Positions 37,347-46,443 of a stretch of DNA of 64,000 bases are shown one piece after another. This DNA is from an uncultured Eubacteriales bacterium. GTDB lineage: Bacteria > Bacillota > Clostridia > Oscillospirales > CAG-272. A program made the translations under genes and the position numbers. The notes under the pieces are model-generated. The model was not told where the DNA came from. It did no database searches and was given only the letters and a program-made list of their open reading frames with translations. The number at the start of each line of letters is the position of its first letter. Positions within the stretch are counted from its first letter, which is position 1. Location of the stretch: contig CAKSLQ010000003.1 in assembly GCA_934467415.1 (NCBI GenBank), positions 134,708 through 198,707 of the forward strand. The letters run 5' to 3'.

Positions 37347-38165
37347 CTACTCCGCCTTGTCTGCGGCGCGGCGGTAGGCGCCGGGGGACATCCCCGCGGT
37401 GCGGCGGAACAGGCGGTCAAAATAGCCGAGATCCTCGATCCCCACGCTGCGCGCGACGGCGGAAATATCTTCGTCGGTGTTGCGCAGCAGCACAGCTGCC
37501 TTTTCCATGCGCAGACGGTTGACATACTGCGTCAGCGGCATCCCGACGGCGCTTTTGAAGCTGCGGCAGAGGTGGCTCTCGCTGATGTAGTTCGCCTTCG
37601 CCAGCGCGGCGGCGGTGATGGGCGATGCGTAGTTTGTGTGGATGTAGTCGAGCAGGGCGGTGGTCTTCTTCATCTGCGCGACGCGCACGTCGTAGGCCTT
37701 TGGCGTCAGCGTGGCGGCGTAGTGCGTGACGAGGTGCGCCAGCAGCAGATACGCCTCGCCCAGCAGCGCAAGGGGCGCGCCCGCGTCCTTGCTCTGATAG
37801 GCCTTGTACATCGCATCAAAGCGGGCGCGCACTTCGCGGTCCTCGGGGATCACCGAGCGCAGCAACACACCGCCGCCGCCCGCCGGGGCGAGCATCGCGG
37901 GGCTGACGATGAGGCAGAGGTAGTCCAGCTCCGCGTCGGCGGTGAAGGTGTGCAGCGAGTTGCTGTTGACCGCGACGGTCTCGCCCCGGCGCGCGGTCAC
38001 GGTCTCACCGTTGACGACGAACGTCCCCTCGCCCGCAAGCAGGTGCAAAAGCTCGATGTGCTCGTGCCAGTGCAGGTAGAGCCGGTTTGCGCGGTAGCGG
38101 CGGAGCTTGAGCGGGAACCGCTCGGCCAGCTCCGCGATGTTTTCATAGAGGCGGATGTCGTTCAT
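37347..38165 (-). CDS. AraC-family regulator with cupin sensor
   Basis: 272 residues from ATG 38165; a TTG 15 bases further upstream is possible but less likely. The N-terminal cupin (LYLHWHEHIELLHLLAGEGT, NSNSLHTFTADAELDYLC) and two C-terminal helix-turn-helix units (AALAKANYISESHLCRSFKS; ARSVGIEDLGYFDRLFRRTA) are clear. It is divergent from the isomerase/oxidoreductase operon with about 100 bases between, so it probably controls that operon, and perhaps itself. Confidence 0.9.
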   Translation of the reverse strand: MNDIRLYENIAELAERFPLKLRRYRANRLYLHWHEHIELLHLLAGEGTFVVNGETVTARRGETVAVNSNSLHTFTADAELDYLCLIVSPAMLAPAGGGGVLLRSVIPEDREVRARFDAMYKAYQSKDAGAPLALLGEAYLLLAHLVTHYAATLTPKAYDVRVAQMKKTTALLDYIHTNYASPITAAALAKANYISESHLCRSFKSAVGMPLTQYVNRLRMEKAAVLLRNTDEDISAVARSVGIEDLGYFDRLFRRTAGMSPGAYRRAADKAE

Positions 38166-38200
38166 ATCAAAATCGTCCAAATTCGTATCAAAAATGTGAA

Positions 38201-38229
38201 TTGTCTTTTCTCTGCGTACAGTATATAAT
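38201..38229 (+). promoter_or_regulatory. Promoter of the isomerase-oxidoreductase operon
   Basis: TTGTCT (38201-38206) and TATAAT (38224-38229), 17-base spacer. The weak -35 fits activation by the divergent AraC protein. Confidence 0.65.
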
Positions 38230-38266
38230 AAGGCTGAAAAAATGTCAATAAGGAGTTGATTTCCCG

Positions 38267-39082
38267 ATGAAACTCGGCACGATGGTGCATATGCACGGGA
38301 CTGATCTCGAAGATAAAATCAGACAAGTGCATGAAAACGGCTTTGAGACCTGCCAGATCTGCTGCTGGAACGGCGCATGGCTGACCGACGAGGCGGCGGA
38401 CCGCATCCGCACGCTCTGCGAGACCTACCAAGTGGAGATCTCGACCTTCTGGTGCGGCTGGTCCGGCCCCGGCGTGTGGGACTTTGCGGAGGGACCGCTC
38501 ACGCTCGGTCTCGTCCCGCCGGAATACCGCTTTGCCCGCATGGAGGAGCTGAAGCGCGGCTCGGACTTTGCCAAGCGGCTCGGCACCGGGAATATCGCGA
38601 CGCACGTCGGCTTTCTGCCCGAGGTGTCGGGCAGCGGGGAATACCGCGCGGTCGTCGCGGCGCTGAAGCATGTGGCGCACCACGTCAAGGCCAACGGGCA
38701 GTACTTCCTGTTTGAGACCGGGCAGGAGACGCCGGTCACCCTGCTGCGCACGATCGAGGACATCGGCACGGACAACCTCGGCATCAACCTCGACCCCGCC
38801 AACCTCATCCTGTACGGCAAGGCCAACCCCGTGGATGCGCTGGACGTCTTCGGCAAATACGTCCGCGACGTCCACGCGAAGGACGGGCTGTACCCCACCG
38901 ACGGCAAGCATCTCGGCCGCGAGACGCCGCTCGGCGAGGGCAAGGTGGATTTTCCGCGCCTCATTGCCAAGCTGCGTGAGGTCGGGTATGACGGGTCGCT
39001 CACCATCGAGCGCGAGATCTCGGGCGAGCAGCAGCTGAAGGATATTCTGCGCGGCAAAGCGCTTTTGGAGGAACTGATATGA
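38267..39082 (+). CDS. Sugar phosphate isomerase/epimerase (xylose isomerase-like TIM barrel)
   Basis: 271 residues; AAGGAG precedes the ATG. AP-endonuclease-2/xylose-isomerase-like fold: VHENGFETCQICCWNGAWLT, TNIATHVGFLP-like (GNIATHVGFLPEVSG), FETGQETPVTLLRTI, and INLDPANLILYG with metal-binding Glu, Asp and His (VRDVHAKDGLYPTDGKHLG). Members isomerise or epimerise ketosugars, inosose or related compounds. The first gene of a three-gene operon; it overlaps the next by 4 bases. Confidence 0.85.
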   Translation: MKLGTMVHMHGTDLEDKIRQVHENGFETCQICCWNGAWLTDEAADRIRTLCETYQVEISTFWCGWSGPGVWDFAEGPLTLGLVPPEYRFARMEELKRGSDFAKRLGTGNIATHVGFLPEVSGSGEYRAVVAALKHVAHHVKANGQYFLFETGQETPVTLLRTIEDIGTDNLGINLDPANLILYGKANPVDALDVFGKYVRDVHAKDGLYPTDGKHLGRETPLGEGKVDFPRLIAKLREVGYDGSLTIEREISGEQQLKDILRGKALLEELI

Positions 39083-40044
39083 TTCGTGCTGCACTGGTCG
39101 GCATCGGCGGGATGGGCCGCTGCCATTTCAACTGCTATAAGAATGCGGAGAATGCAAAGCTCGTTGCGGTCTGCGATGTCCGCACCGAGCGGGCAAGAGA
39201 GATCGCGGGCCCCGACATGCCCATCTACGCGAGCCTCGACGAAATGCTTGCAAAAGAGCAGTTTGACCTGCTCGACATCTGCACGCCGAGTTATCTGCAC
39301 CGCGAGATGAGCGTCAAGGCGCTCGAACACGGGCTGAACGTCCTGTGCGAGAAGCCGATGAGCCTGAATTCGACCGACGCGGCGGCCATCAAGGCGGCGG
39401 CCGAGCGGTCGGGCAAGCTGTTCATGACCGCGCACGTCGTGCGCTTCATGGAGCCCTATGCCTACCTCAAGACCGTGACGGACGCGGGCGCGCACGGCAG
39501 GCTTCTGCGCCTCGATATGCGCCGCATCTCCTCGGTGCCGCTCTGGAGCTGGAACAACTGGATGCTCGACCTTGAAAAGAGCGGCGGCACGCCGATCGAC
39601 CTCTCGATCCACGACCTCGACTTCATCCAGTACATGCTCGGGCAGCCGGACAGCGTGCGCGGTGTTTACCGCAGGCTGAAGAACAACTGCGACTCCATCA
39701 CGTCCGAGCTGTTCTACGGCGACACGCTCGTCACCGCCGAGGGCGCATGGTACAGCTATAAACTGCCCTTCACCTGCACCTACAGCGCCGTGTTTGAGAA
39801 CGGTACGCTCGAGTACCGCGGCGGCAAGGTGTACGAGAACGGCGCGGAGGTCGAGCTGGACGCGGGCAAGGTCATCGGGGACACCGGCATCAACATTTCG
39901 GGCGTCGGCGGCTACGCGGGCGAGATCGAGTATTTCGCTTCCTGCGTGGCGCGCGGGGAAGCGCCCACCGTCGTCACGCCGGACAGCTCGCTTGCAAGCG
40001 TTCGCCTCGTCGAGCGCATTCTCGAAAACTCGATCATCCTGTAA
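39079..40044 (+). CDS. Gfo/Idh/MocA-family oxidoreductase (first)
   Basis: 321 residues. NAD(P)-binding fold: IRAALVGIGGMGRCHFNCYK, then AVCDVRTERAREIAG. LDICTPSYLHREMSVKALEH and the catalytic EKPMSLN (Lys of the EKP motif) are intact. The C-terminal domain has DLSIHDLDFIQYMLGQPDSV, where the His is the usual proton donor. Oxidises or reduces a sugar or cyclitol carbon; substrate unknown. Start overlaps the isomerase stop (ATGA). Confidence 0.9.
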   Translation: MIRAALVGIGGMGRCHFNCYKNAENAKLVAVCDVRTERAREIAGPDMPIYASLDEMLAKEQFDLLDICTPSYLHREMSVKALEHGLNVLCEKPMSLNSTDAAAIKAAAERSGKLFMTAHVVRFMEPYAYLKTVTDAGAHGRLLRLDMRRISSVPLWSWNNWMLDLEKSGGTPIDLSIHDLDFIQYMLGQPDSVRGVYRRLKNNCDSITSELFYGDTLVTAEGAWYSYKLPFTCTYSAVFENGTLEYRGGKVYENGAEVELDAGKVIGDTGINISGVGGYAGEIEYFASCVARGEAPTVVTPDSSLASVRLVERILENSIIL

Positions 40045-40059
40045 ATACAAATACCGTTG

Positions 40060-41262
40060 ATGAAAACCTGTATTATCGTCGGCGCGGGCGGCCGCGGCAA
40101 GGACGCCTACGCGCCGATTCTCGCGCGCGAGAACCTGCTGCGCGTGGTCGGCGTGGCCGAGCCGGATGCGGACAGGCGGCGCGCCTTCTGTGAGACCTAC
40201 GGCATCGCGGCAAACATGGCGTTTGACGGCTGGCAGTCCCTCTTTTCGCAGGGGCGGCTGGCCGACGCGGTGCTGATCTGCACGCAGGACCGTATGCACC
40301 TCGCGCCCACGCTGGCCGCCATCCGCTGCGGCTATCATATCCTGCTCGAAAAGCCGATCTCGCCGCTCGCCGAGGAGATCGACACGCTGGAGGAGGCACT
40401 CGTCGGCTACGACCGCGTGTTTATGACCGGGTTTGTCCTGCGCTATACGCCCTTCATCCGCCGGATCCGTGCGCTGCTCGACGCGGGGGCGATCGGTGAC
40501 GTCATGAACATGCAGCTCAACGAGAACGAGGGCTACTGGCACCATGCACACAGCTATGTGCGCGGGCAGTGGAACAACGCCGAGAGCTCCTCGCCGCTCA
40601 TCGTGGCGAAATCCTGCCACGACTTCGACCTCATGCTCTACCTGCTCGGCAGGCACTGCACGCACATCGCGTCCTACGGCACGAACAGCTATTTCAAGGC
40701 CGCAAATGCGCCCGGCCGTGTCCCCGCCCGCTGCACCGACGGCTGCGCCTTTGCCGAGGGCTGCAAGTACAACGCCGTGCGGCAGTACACCGCGGGAGAG
40801 GGCCGCTATTTCGTCCACAAGTTCGGCTGCGGCACGGACGACGCCTCCATCATCGAGGCGCTGCGGACAAACCCCTACGGCCGCTGCGTCTATCACTGTG
40901 ACAACAACGTCTGCGACCACCAGGTCGCCGCGCTCGAGTTTGAACGCGGCATTGACGCGGTGTTCACCGTCTCGGCGTTCTCCCAGCGCAACACGCGCAC
41001 CGTCAAGCTGATGGGCACGGAGGGGGAGATCGGCGGCTGCATGGAGGACGGCGAGCTCGTCCTGCGCCGCTTTGCGGACGGCACGACCGAACACCTCACC
41101 GTGACGCATGACGGCACGAAGCACTGCGGCGGCGACGGCGGCCTGATGCGCCGCTTTGCCGAGGCGGTCAACGCAGACGAGCGCGGCGCGGACGCCCGCA
41201 TTTTTGAGGCGCACCGTCTCACGCTCGAGGCCGAGCGCGTGCGCCGCCTGAACGAAAGCTGA
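40060..41262 (+). CDS. Gfo/Idh/MocA-family oxidoreductase with Cys-rich insertion (second)
   Basis: 400 residues; ATG 40060, with a weak ribosome-binding site, so probably translated by coupling. TCIIVGAGGRGKDAYAPIL, then LICTQDRMHLAPTLAAIRCG and LLEKPISPL give the NAD domain and the EKP Lys; SCHDFDLMLYLLG carries the catalytic His. An insertion RCTDGCAFAEGCKYNAV plus later Cys residues (HKFGCGTDD, GRCVYHCDNNVCDHQVAALE) suggest a structural metal or Fe-S site, as in a subgroup of this family. With the isomerase it may handle a keto-sugar glycoside or rare sugar. Confidence 0.88.
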   Translation: MKTCIIVGAGGRGKDAYAPILARENLLRVVGVAEPDADRRRAFCETYGIAANMAFDGWQSLFSQGRLADAVLICTQDRMHLAPTLAAIRCGYHILLEKPISPLAEEIDTLEEALVGYDRVFMTGFVLRYTPFIRRIRALLDAGAIGDVMNMQLNENEGYWHHAHSYVRGQWNNAESSSPLIVAKSCHDFDLMLYLLGRHCTHIASYGTNSYFKAANAPGRVPARCTDGCAFAEGCKYNAVRQYTAGEGRYFVHKFGCGTDDASIIEALRTNPYGRCVYHCDNNVCDHQVAALEFERGIDAVFTVSAFSQRNTRTVKLMGTEGEIGGCMEDGELVLRRFADGTTEHLTVTHDGTKHCGGDGGLMRRFAEAVNADERGADARIFEAHRLTLEAERVRRLNES

Positions 41263-41268
41263 AAAAAG

Positions 41269-41297
41269 AAAAAAGTCCTCCGCCGGAGGACTTTTTT
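41269..41297 (+). terminator. Terminator after the oxidoreductase operon
   Basis: AAAAAAGTCCTCC and GGAGGACTTTTTT pair around GCC. Confidence 0.92.
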
Positions 41298-41461
41298 GTA
41301 TGGAGAAGCCTCACCATAGTGTAAATTCTTTGTAATCCCGTAGCGCCAAGGCAAAACGGGTCGTCGGGGCGCCGACCCCTACCGGATGGCGGGAACTGTG
41401 TACATACCGCACGGGCGGGGGCTCGCTCCCGCCGCATGCGCCTTACCATCGGCGGCTTTTG

Positions 41462-41881
41462 TCAGAACCGGAACAGGTTCAGCCCGACGTCTGCGTCAAA
41501 GCGGCGATCGACCGTGCCGTCGATCTTCGTGAGAATCATCTCGCAGGTCGCGCTGACGACGGCGCGGTTCAGATGCCCGCCGAAGACCTCGCCGCGCGCG
41601 TTCCCGGCGCTCATGTGCAGGTGTGCGTAGAACTTCCCGTCCATCGTGTTCACCGTGCCGAAAAGCGAGACGATCTCAAAATTACCCGTGAACGTGTTGG
41701 CCGCGTATTCCTTGGTCGCCACGTCGAAAACGCCGACCGTGAAGTCGTTTGTCGCGCCGAGCGCCTGCACCGACGCGAGCCTGATTTGCTCCTTTTCGGC
41801 AAGCGCACGCAGCTTGTCGAGAATTTCTTCGCCGCGGTCGATGCGCGCGACGATCGTACTGCCGAAAACCCTGTATTCCAT
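41462..41881 (-). CDS. PPC/DUF296 domain protein
   Basis: 139 residues from ATG 41881 (GGAGG 7 bases ahead, inside the end of the GNAT gene). Plants-and-prokaryotes-conserved fold: YRVFGSTIVARIDRGEEILD, IRLASVQALGATNDFTVGVF, LFGTVNTMDGKFYAHLHMSA and GGHLNRAVVSATCEMIL. The HLH cluster may bind metal. Bacterial members are proposed DNA-binding or uncharacterised enzymes. Last gene of the ROK-nagA-GNAT-PPC unit. Confidence 0.85.
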   Translation of the reverse strand: MEYRVFGSTIVARIDRGEEILDKLRALAEKEQIRLASVQALGATNDFTVGVFDVATKEYAANTFTGNFEIVSLFGTVNTMDGKFYAHLHMSAGNARGEVFGGHLNRAVVSATCEMILTKIDGTVDRRFDADVGLNLFRF

Positions 41882-41882
41882 G

Positions 41883-42341
41883 TCAGTCCTCCGTTTTTCG
41901 TTCAAGTTCAATCAGGTATTCCGTCGTGCCTTCTTCAAATTTGCGTTTGCCCGTCGGCAAAAAGCCGTGCCGCCCGTAAAAGGCGATCGCCCGCGTGTTT
42001 TTCTCCAGCGCCCAGAGGTGATCCGCGCCGAAGGCGGATACGGCAAATTCGATCAGCGCCCGGCCGACGCCGTGGCTCTGGAAAAACGGGTCGGCGTACA
42101 GCTTGACGATCTCCGTGCCGTCCATCTGCACGAAGCCCTTGATGAGGTCGTCGTCAAAGACATGGAGATTTTGCAGAACTTCCGACCGGCCGAAGCAGCC
42201 GTCGATCACGGAGAGAACCTGCAATTCGCCGAAGGAATACTGTGCGTCCCCGAAGATCGGATAATAGTTGATGCGGTTGTTGAAGACGAAGATCTCGGCA
42301 ATGCGGGAGAGATCCCGTTTTTCCGCCTTTCGGATGTTCAT
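41883..42341 (-). CDS. GNAT N-acetyltransferase
   Basis: 152 residues. MNIRKAEKRDLSRIAEIF is the GNAT opening; acetyl-CoA-binding is seen in VKLYADPFFQSHGVGRALIE, and ALEKNTRAIAFYGRHGFLPTG near the C-terminus. Substrate unknown; its position after nagA could mean an amino-sugar substrate, but that is a guess. Overlaps nagA by 4 bases. Confidence 0.9.
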   Translation of the reverse strand: MNIRKAEKRDLSRIAEIFVFNNRINYYPIFGDAQYSFGELQVLSVIDGCFGRSEVLQNLHVFDDDLIKGFVQMDGTEIVKLYADPFFQSHGVGRALIEFAVSAFGADHLWALEKNTRAIAFYGRHGFLPTGKRKFEEGTTEYLIELERKTED

Positions 42342-43462
42342 GCGGTCACCCGCTTCCCGTCGATGTAGACCGAATGCAGGTTGAAATCGCGGTCAACGAG
42401 GAGAAAGTCCGCGCACCGTCCATCGGCGACCACGCCGCAGCGGTCGGCAATGCCCGCCGCGCGCGCCGGGTTCAGGCTGGCGGCGCGCACCGCGCCCGCG
42501 GGCGGAATGCCGAAGCGAATAGCATTCTGCACACAGGAGAAAAGCGTGGCCGTGCTGCCCGCGATCGTGCCGTCCGGGAGTGTGGCGCGTCCCGCACGGA
42601 CGCAGAACTGCTGGCCGCCCAGCTCATAGTCGCCGTCCGGCATTCCGGCGGCGCGCAGCGCGTCCGAGATGAGTACGAGGCGGTCGCGCCCGACCGCGTG
42701 ATACAGCATGCGGATCATCGCGGGGTGGACGTGAACGCCGTCCGCGATGCACTCGCAGAAGAGGCCGCCGTCGATGGCCGCGCCCGCCGCGTTCGGCGCG
42801 CGGTGCAGGGGATCGCGCATACCGTTGAAGGTGTGGGTCAGGTCGGTCGCGCCCGCGGCGATCGCGGTCACGGCCGTCTCATAGTCGGCGTCGGTGTGCC
42901 CGATGGCGGCGCGCACGCCGACCTTTGTGACCGCGCGGATGAAATCCGCCGCGCCGCGCCGCTCGGGCGCAAGGCTGACGATGCGGATCAGCCCCGCGGC
43001 GCGCGCCTGCAGCGCGCGGAACTCGTCGAGGTCGGGATCGCGCAGGAATGCCTCGTTCTGCGCGCCCTTGTGCGCCGCCGAGAAATAGGGCCCCTCCATG
43101 TAGATGCCGCCGATCTTTGCACCGCGCGTGCCGCGCGCCGCGACGGCGGCGATGTTCTCGGCGGCGGCGCCCATCGCCTCGCGGCTCTGCGTGAGGATGG
43201 TGGCAAGACAGGTCGTCACGCCGTGGCGTGCGAGGAAGTCCGTGATGGTGTCGATGGCGGCGGGGTTCGGGTCCATGTTGTCACAGCCCGCCGCGCCGTG
43301 CGTGTGGATGTCCACAAGGCCGGGGAGCAGGAAAAGTCCCGTGCCGTCGAGCATTTCGCCGCGGTTGCAGTCCGGCGCGCGGAACACGCCGTCCTCGACC
43401 GCGATGTCGCGGCGGCGGAAGACGAAGTCCTCGCCGAGCACGGTCGCACCTTTAATCAGCAT
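42338..43462 (-). CDS. nagA: N-acetylglucosamine-6-phosphate deacetylase
   Basis: Converts GlcNAc-6-P to GlcN-6-P and acetate. 374 residues. Metal and active-site motifs: LVDIHTHGAAGCDNMDP (HxH), IYMEGPYFSAAHKGAQ, RAAIGHTDADYETA, THTFNGMRDPLHRAPN, and the catalytic Asp in VLISDALRAAGMPDGDY. Overlaps the ROK gene by 11 bases and the GNAT gene by 4, so the operon is tightly coupled. nagB, the usual next enzyme, is not here. Confidence 0.95.
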   Translation of the reverse strand: MLIKGATVLGEDFVFRRRDIAVEDGVFRAPDCNRGEMLDGTGLFLLPGLVDIHTHGAAGCDNMDPNPAAIDTITDFLARHGVTTCLATILTQSREAMGAAAENIAAVAARGTRGAKIGGIYMEGPYFSAAHKGAQNEAFLRDPDLDEFRALQARAAGLIRIVSLAPERRGAADFIRAVTKVGVRAAIGHTDADYETAVTAIAAGATDLTHTFNGMRDPLHRAPNAAGAAIDGGLFCECIADGVHVHPAMIRMLYHAVGRDRLVLISDALRAAGMPDGDYELGGQQFCVRAGRATLPDGTIAGSTATLFSCVQNAIRFGIPPAGAVRAASLNPARAAGIADRCGVVADGRCADFLLVDRDFNLHSVYIDGKRVTA

Positions 43463-44351
43463 GGCGTGCCGCCTCCTTTCTGCCGAGCGCCGCCGCGCCG
43501 ATCACGCCCGCGTCGCTGCGCAGGGACGAGAGCTTCAGCGGGAAGTCCGCACTGAGCTTCTGCATGAGCGGCGCAAGCAGCGCGTCGCCCGCTTCGGTGA
43601 TGCCGCCCGCCAGCACGATGACGGCGGGGTCGAAAATGCTTTGCAGGCTTTCGAGGCCTGCGGCGAGGTCGGTGAGGTAAGCGTCCAGCACCGCTGCGGC
43701 CGCAGGGCAGCCGTCCGCGACCGCGCGGAAGAAGACCTTGCCGTCCATCCCGTCCTTCGCATAAGCCGCAAGCAGGCTGTCGGGGTGCGCCGCCGCCGCG
43801 GCTTTGGCCGCCGCCGTGAGGGCGGACGCCGATGCGTACTGCTCAAAGCAGCCGCGCTTGCCGCAGGGGCAGGCACGCCCGCCCACGCGGATGCACATGT
43901 GTCCGATCTCGCCCGCGCCGCCGTGCGCGCCGATCACCGGCTTGCCGCCCGTGACGATGCCGCCGCCCACGCCCGTGCCGAGCGTGACGAGCAGCAGATC
44001 GTCCTCGCCGCCCGCGGCCGCCTCACCGAGCGCGGCGCAGTTGGCGTCGTTGCCGAGCGCCGCCGTGCGCCCGATGCGCGCCGCGATAAGGTCGGCAAGC
44101 GGCGTGTCGGCAAAGGGCAGGTTTGCCGCGCTGACGCGCCCGTCCGGCGCGACGATGCCCGGCGTACCCACGCCGACCGTCTCCGCCGGAAACGCGGCCG
44201 AAAGCTGCTTGACCCCCGCCGCCACCGCGTCGGCGACCGCCTCGGCGCTCGTCTTCGGCGTCGGTACGGCGGCGCGCGCGACGATGCGGCCCTCTGCGTT
44301 CACCACGCCGAATTTGATGTCGGTCCCCCCGATGTCCACCCCGAGATACAT
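43452..44351 (-). CDS. ROK-family sugar kinase
   Basis: 299 residues from ATG 44351 with GGAGG 7 bases ahead. MYLGVDIGGTDIKFGVVN is the ATP phosphate-1 motif; GTGVGGGIVTGGKPVIGAHG-type motif and the zinc site ACPCGKRGCFEQYAS are intact; no N-terminal helix-turn-helix, so it is a kinase and not a repressor. Being co-transcribed with nagA it is likely an N-acetylhexosamine or glucose kinase. Confidence 0.9.
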   Translation of the reverse strand: MYLGVDIGGTDIKFGVVNAEGRIVARAAVPTPKTSAEAVADAVAAGVKQLSAAFPAETVGVGTPGIVAPDGRVSAANLPFADTPLADLIAARIGRTAALGNDANCAALGEAAAGGEDDLLLVTLGTGVGGGIVTGGKPVIGAHGGAGEIGHMCIRVGGRACPCGKRGCFEQYASASALTAAAKAAAAAHPDSLLAAYAKDGMDGKVFFRAVADGCPAAAAVLDAYLTDLAAGLESLQSIFDPAVIVLAGGITEAGDALLAPLMQKLSADFPLKLSSLRSDAGVIGAAALGRKEAARHAD

Positions 44352-44462
44352 AGCTTGTCCTCCGAAAAATGTTTCTATCTCAGTATAGCACAAAACCGCG
44401 CCGCAAAAAAGAGGAATTTTTACGCGAAAGCGCGCCGCTTTTTACACGGAAAAACGCGCGGG

Positions 44463-45323
44463 TCAGTTCCCGCGCGTTTTGTAAAGCTCATTGAAATCAT
44501 AATCGCGCCCGCCGGTCTTGCAGCCGACCATCGTGTCGAGGCAGACGGCGTGAATGCTGTTGAAAATGCTCTTTTCAATGTCCGGGTTGTCGCGCTTCAG
44601 GCGGCGGAGCAGCGTCTTGACCTCCTGCCGCTTGGAGCCGCCCTCGCCGCCCGCACACATCGTGCAGTTTTCGGTGAAGCGGCAGGCGCACCGGATGAAT
44701 TCCAGCTCGTTGTAGTTCTTCCAGGCGATGATGTTGTCCTCATGCACGCAGTAGAGCGGGCGGATCAGCTCCATCCCCGCAAAGTTGGTGCTGTGCAGCT
44801 TCGGCGGCATGGCTTGCAGCTGCGCGCCGTAGAACATGCCCATCACCGTGGTCTCCACCACGTCGCTGAAATGGTGGCCGAGCGCGATCTTGTTGCAGCC
44901 CAGCTCCCGCGCCTTGGCATAGAGATGCCCGCGCCGCATCCGTGCGCAGAGGTAGCAGGGCGACTTGTCGGTGCTGTTCGCCACGGCGAAGATGTCGGTC
45001 TCGAAGATCGTGACCGGGATGTGCAAGAGCGCCGCGTTCGACTCGATCTTGCGGCGGTTGATCTCGTTGTAGCCGGGGTCCATCACGAGAAACACCGGCT
45101 CAAACGGCACGTCGCTGTGCCGCGCGAGCATCTGCATCAGCTTGGCCATCAGCATCGAGTCCTTGCCGCCCGAGATGCAGACGGCAATCCGGTCCCCGGC
45201 GGCGATCAGCTCGTAGCGCTTGACCGCCTCGATGAAGGGGTTCCAGATCGTCTTGCGGAATTTGGTTTGCAGGCTGCGCTCGATTTGTCTGTAGGGTTCG
45301 AGCGCGCGTTTCGTTTCACTCAT
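44463..45323 (-). CDS. TtcA-family tRNA thiolation PP-loop ATPase
   Basis: 286 residues. PP-loop AVCISGGKDSMLMAKLMQ; Cys pairs SPCYLCARMRRGHLYAKA and RFTENCTMCAGG; ALGHHFSDVVETTVMGMFYG. This is the TtcA/TtuA-type arrangement in which an Fe-S cluster and activated tRNA base give 2-thiocytidine-32 or a related base. It overlaps the cysteine desulfurase by 8 bases, a likely sulfur donor. The exact target base cannot be read from sequence. Confidence 0.85.
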   Translation of the reverse strand: MSETKRALEPYRQIERSLQTKFRKTIWNPFIEAVKRYELIAAGDRIAVCISGGKDSMLMAKLMQMLARHSDVPFEPVFLVMDPGYNEINRRKIESNAALLHIPVTIFETDIFAVANSTDKSPCYLCARMRRGHLYAKARELGCNKIALGHHFSDVVETTVMGMFYGAQLQAMPPKLHSTNFAGMELIRPLYCVHEDNIIAWKNYNELEFIRCACRFTENCTMCAGGEGGSKRQEVKTLLRRLKRDNPDIEKSIFNSIHAVCLDTMVGCKTGGRDYDFNELYKTRGN

Positions 45324-46443
45324 GGGTCGTAAGCTCCGTATACAGGCGGTCGAAGACCGTCTCAAATTCAAGCAGCTCGTCCGCCGTCGTCAGAGGGCTG
45401 AGGCTGATGCGGAAGGAGGACAGCGCGCGCTTCCGGTCGCGGCTCACCGCCATGACCGCGCGCGAGGGCGTCCCCTCGACCGCGCAGGCGGACTTGACCG
45501 AGACGCAGATGCCCGCGGCGGCGAGCGCATCGCGGAAGTCGGTGCCGCGCACGCCCTCCACGCTGAGGTTGAGGATGTGCGGGATCGCATCGTCCGGGCT
45601 GTTGAGCTGCACCTTCGGGTAGCGCGCAAGGAAGTCGCGCAGGCGCGCATTGTGTCCGCGCACGATCGCGGCGTTGTCCGTCATGCCGTCCGCTGCCTCG
45701 CAGACCGCCTCCGCGGTCGAAACGGCGAGCGCCGCGGCGGGTGTGCCGCTGCGGTAGAGCGTGGTGCTTGCGCCGCCGTAGATCAGCGGCTCGATGGCGA
45801 GGCCGTGCCGCTTGAACAGCACGCCGCTGCCGACGATGCCGCCGAATTTGTGCGGCGCGAAGCTTGCCGTGTCCACCTCGTCAAAGGAGAAAGGCAGCTT
45901 GCCGATCGCCTGCGTCGCATCGACGTGCAGGCAACAGTGCGCCGCGCCGCGCAGCACGCGCGCCACCTCGCGCACGGGCTGCACCGTGCCGAGTTCGCTG
46001 TCCACGGCGGTCATGGTGACCAGCACCGTGTCGGGGCGGAGCAGGGCGCGCACCTCCTCGGGGTCGATTTTGCCGTCGCGGCCGACCGCGAGCATGTCGA
46101 TCTCATAGCCGCGTTCCATGGCGGCCGTCAGGCAGCCGCTGACCGAGGGATGCTCCAGCGGGGTGGTGATGACGTGCCTGCCGATGTGGCGGGACGCGTG
46201 CAGGATGCCGCGGATGGCGGTGTTGTTCGATTCACTCGCGCCCGAGGTGTAGATGATCTCGTCCGCATGTACGCCGAGGGTGGCGGCGATCCTGTCGGTC
46301 GCTTCGTCGATCGCGGCCTTGGCCGCAAGCCCTGCGGGATGCTTTGCGTTCGGGTTGCCCGGGTATTTCACCGCCGCGTCGGCAAAGCATTGCAGCACGC
46401 GCGGCGAGACCGGGGCATTGGCGCTGTAGTCGAGGTAGATCAT
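45316..46443 (-). CDS. Cysteine desulfurase (NifS/IscS-like)
   Basis: PLP enzyme releasing sulfur from cysteine. 375 residues. YLDYSANAPVSPRVLQCF start; PLP Lys in TASFAPHKFGGIVGSG; HVDATQAIGKLPFSFDEVD; active Cys in VSVKSACAVEGTPSRAVMA; RISLSPLTTADEL near the end. It overlaps tcdA by 4 bases and the TtcA-family gene by 8, so sulfur is probably passed on within this operon. Confidence 0.93.
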   Translation of the reverse strand: MIYLDYSANAPVSPRVLQCFADAAVKYPGNPNAKHPAGLAAKAAIDEATDRIAATLGVHADEIIYTSGASESNNTAIRGILHASRHIGRHVITTPLEHPSVSGCLTAAMERGYEIDMLAVGRDGKIDPEEVRALLRPDTVLVTMTAVDSELGTVQPVREVARVLRGAAHCCLHVDATQAIGKLPFSFDEVDTASFAPHKFGGIVGSGVLFKRHGLAIEPLIYGGASTTLYRSGTPAAALAVSTAEAVCEAADGMTDNAAIVRGHNARLRDFLARYPKVQLNSPDDAIPHILNLSVEGVRGTDFRDALAAAGICVSVKSACAVEGTPSRAVMAVSRDRKRALSSFRISLSPLTTADELLEFETVFDRLYTELTTHE

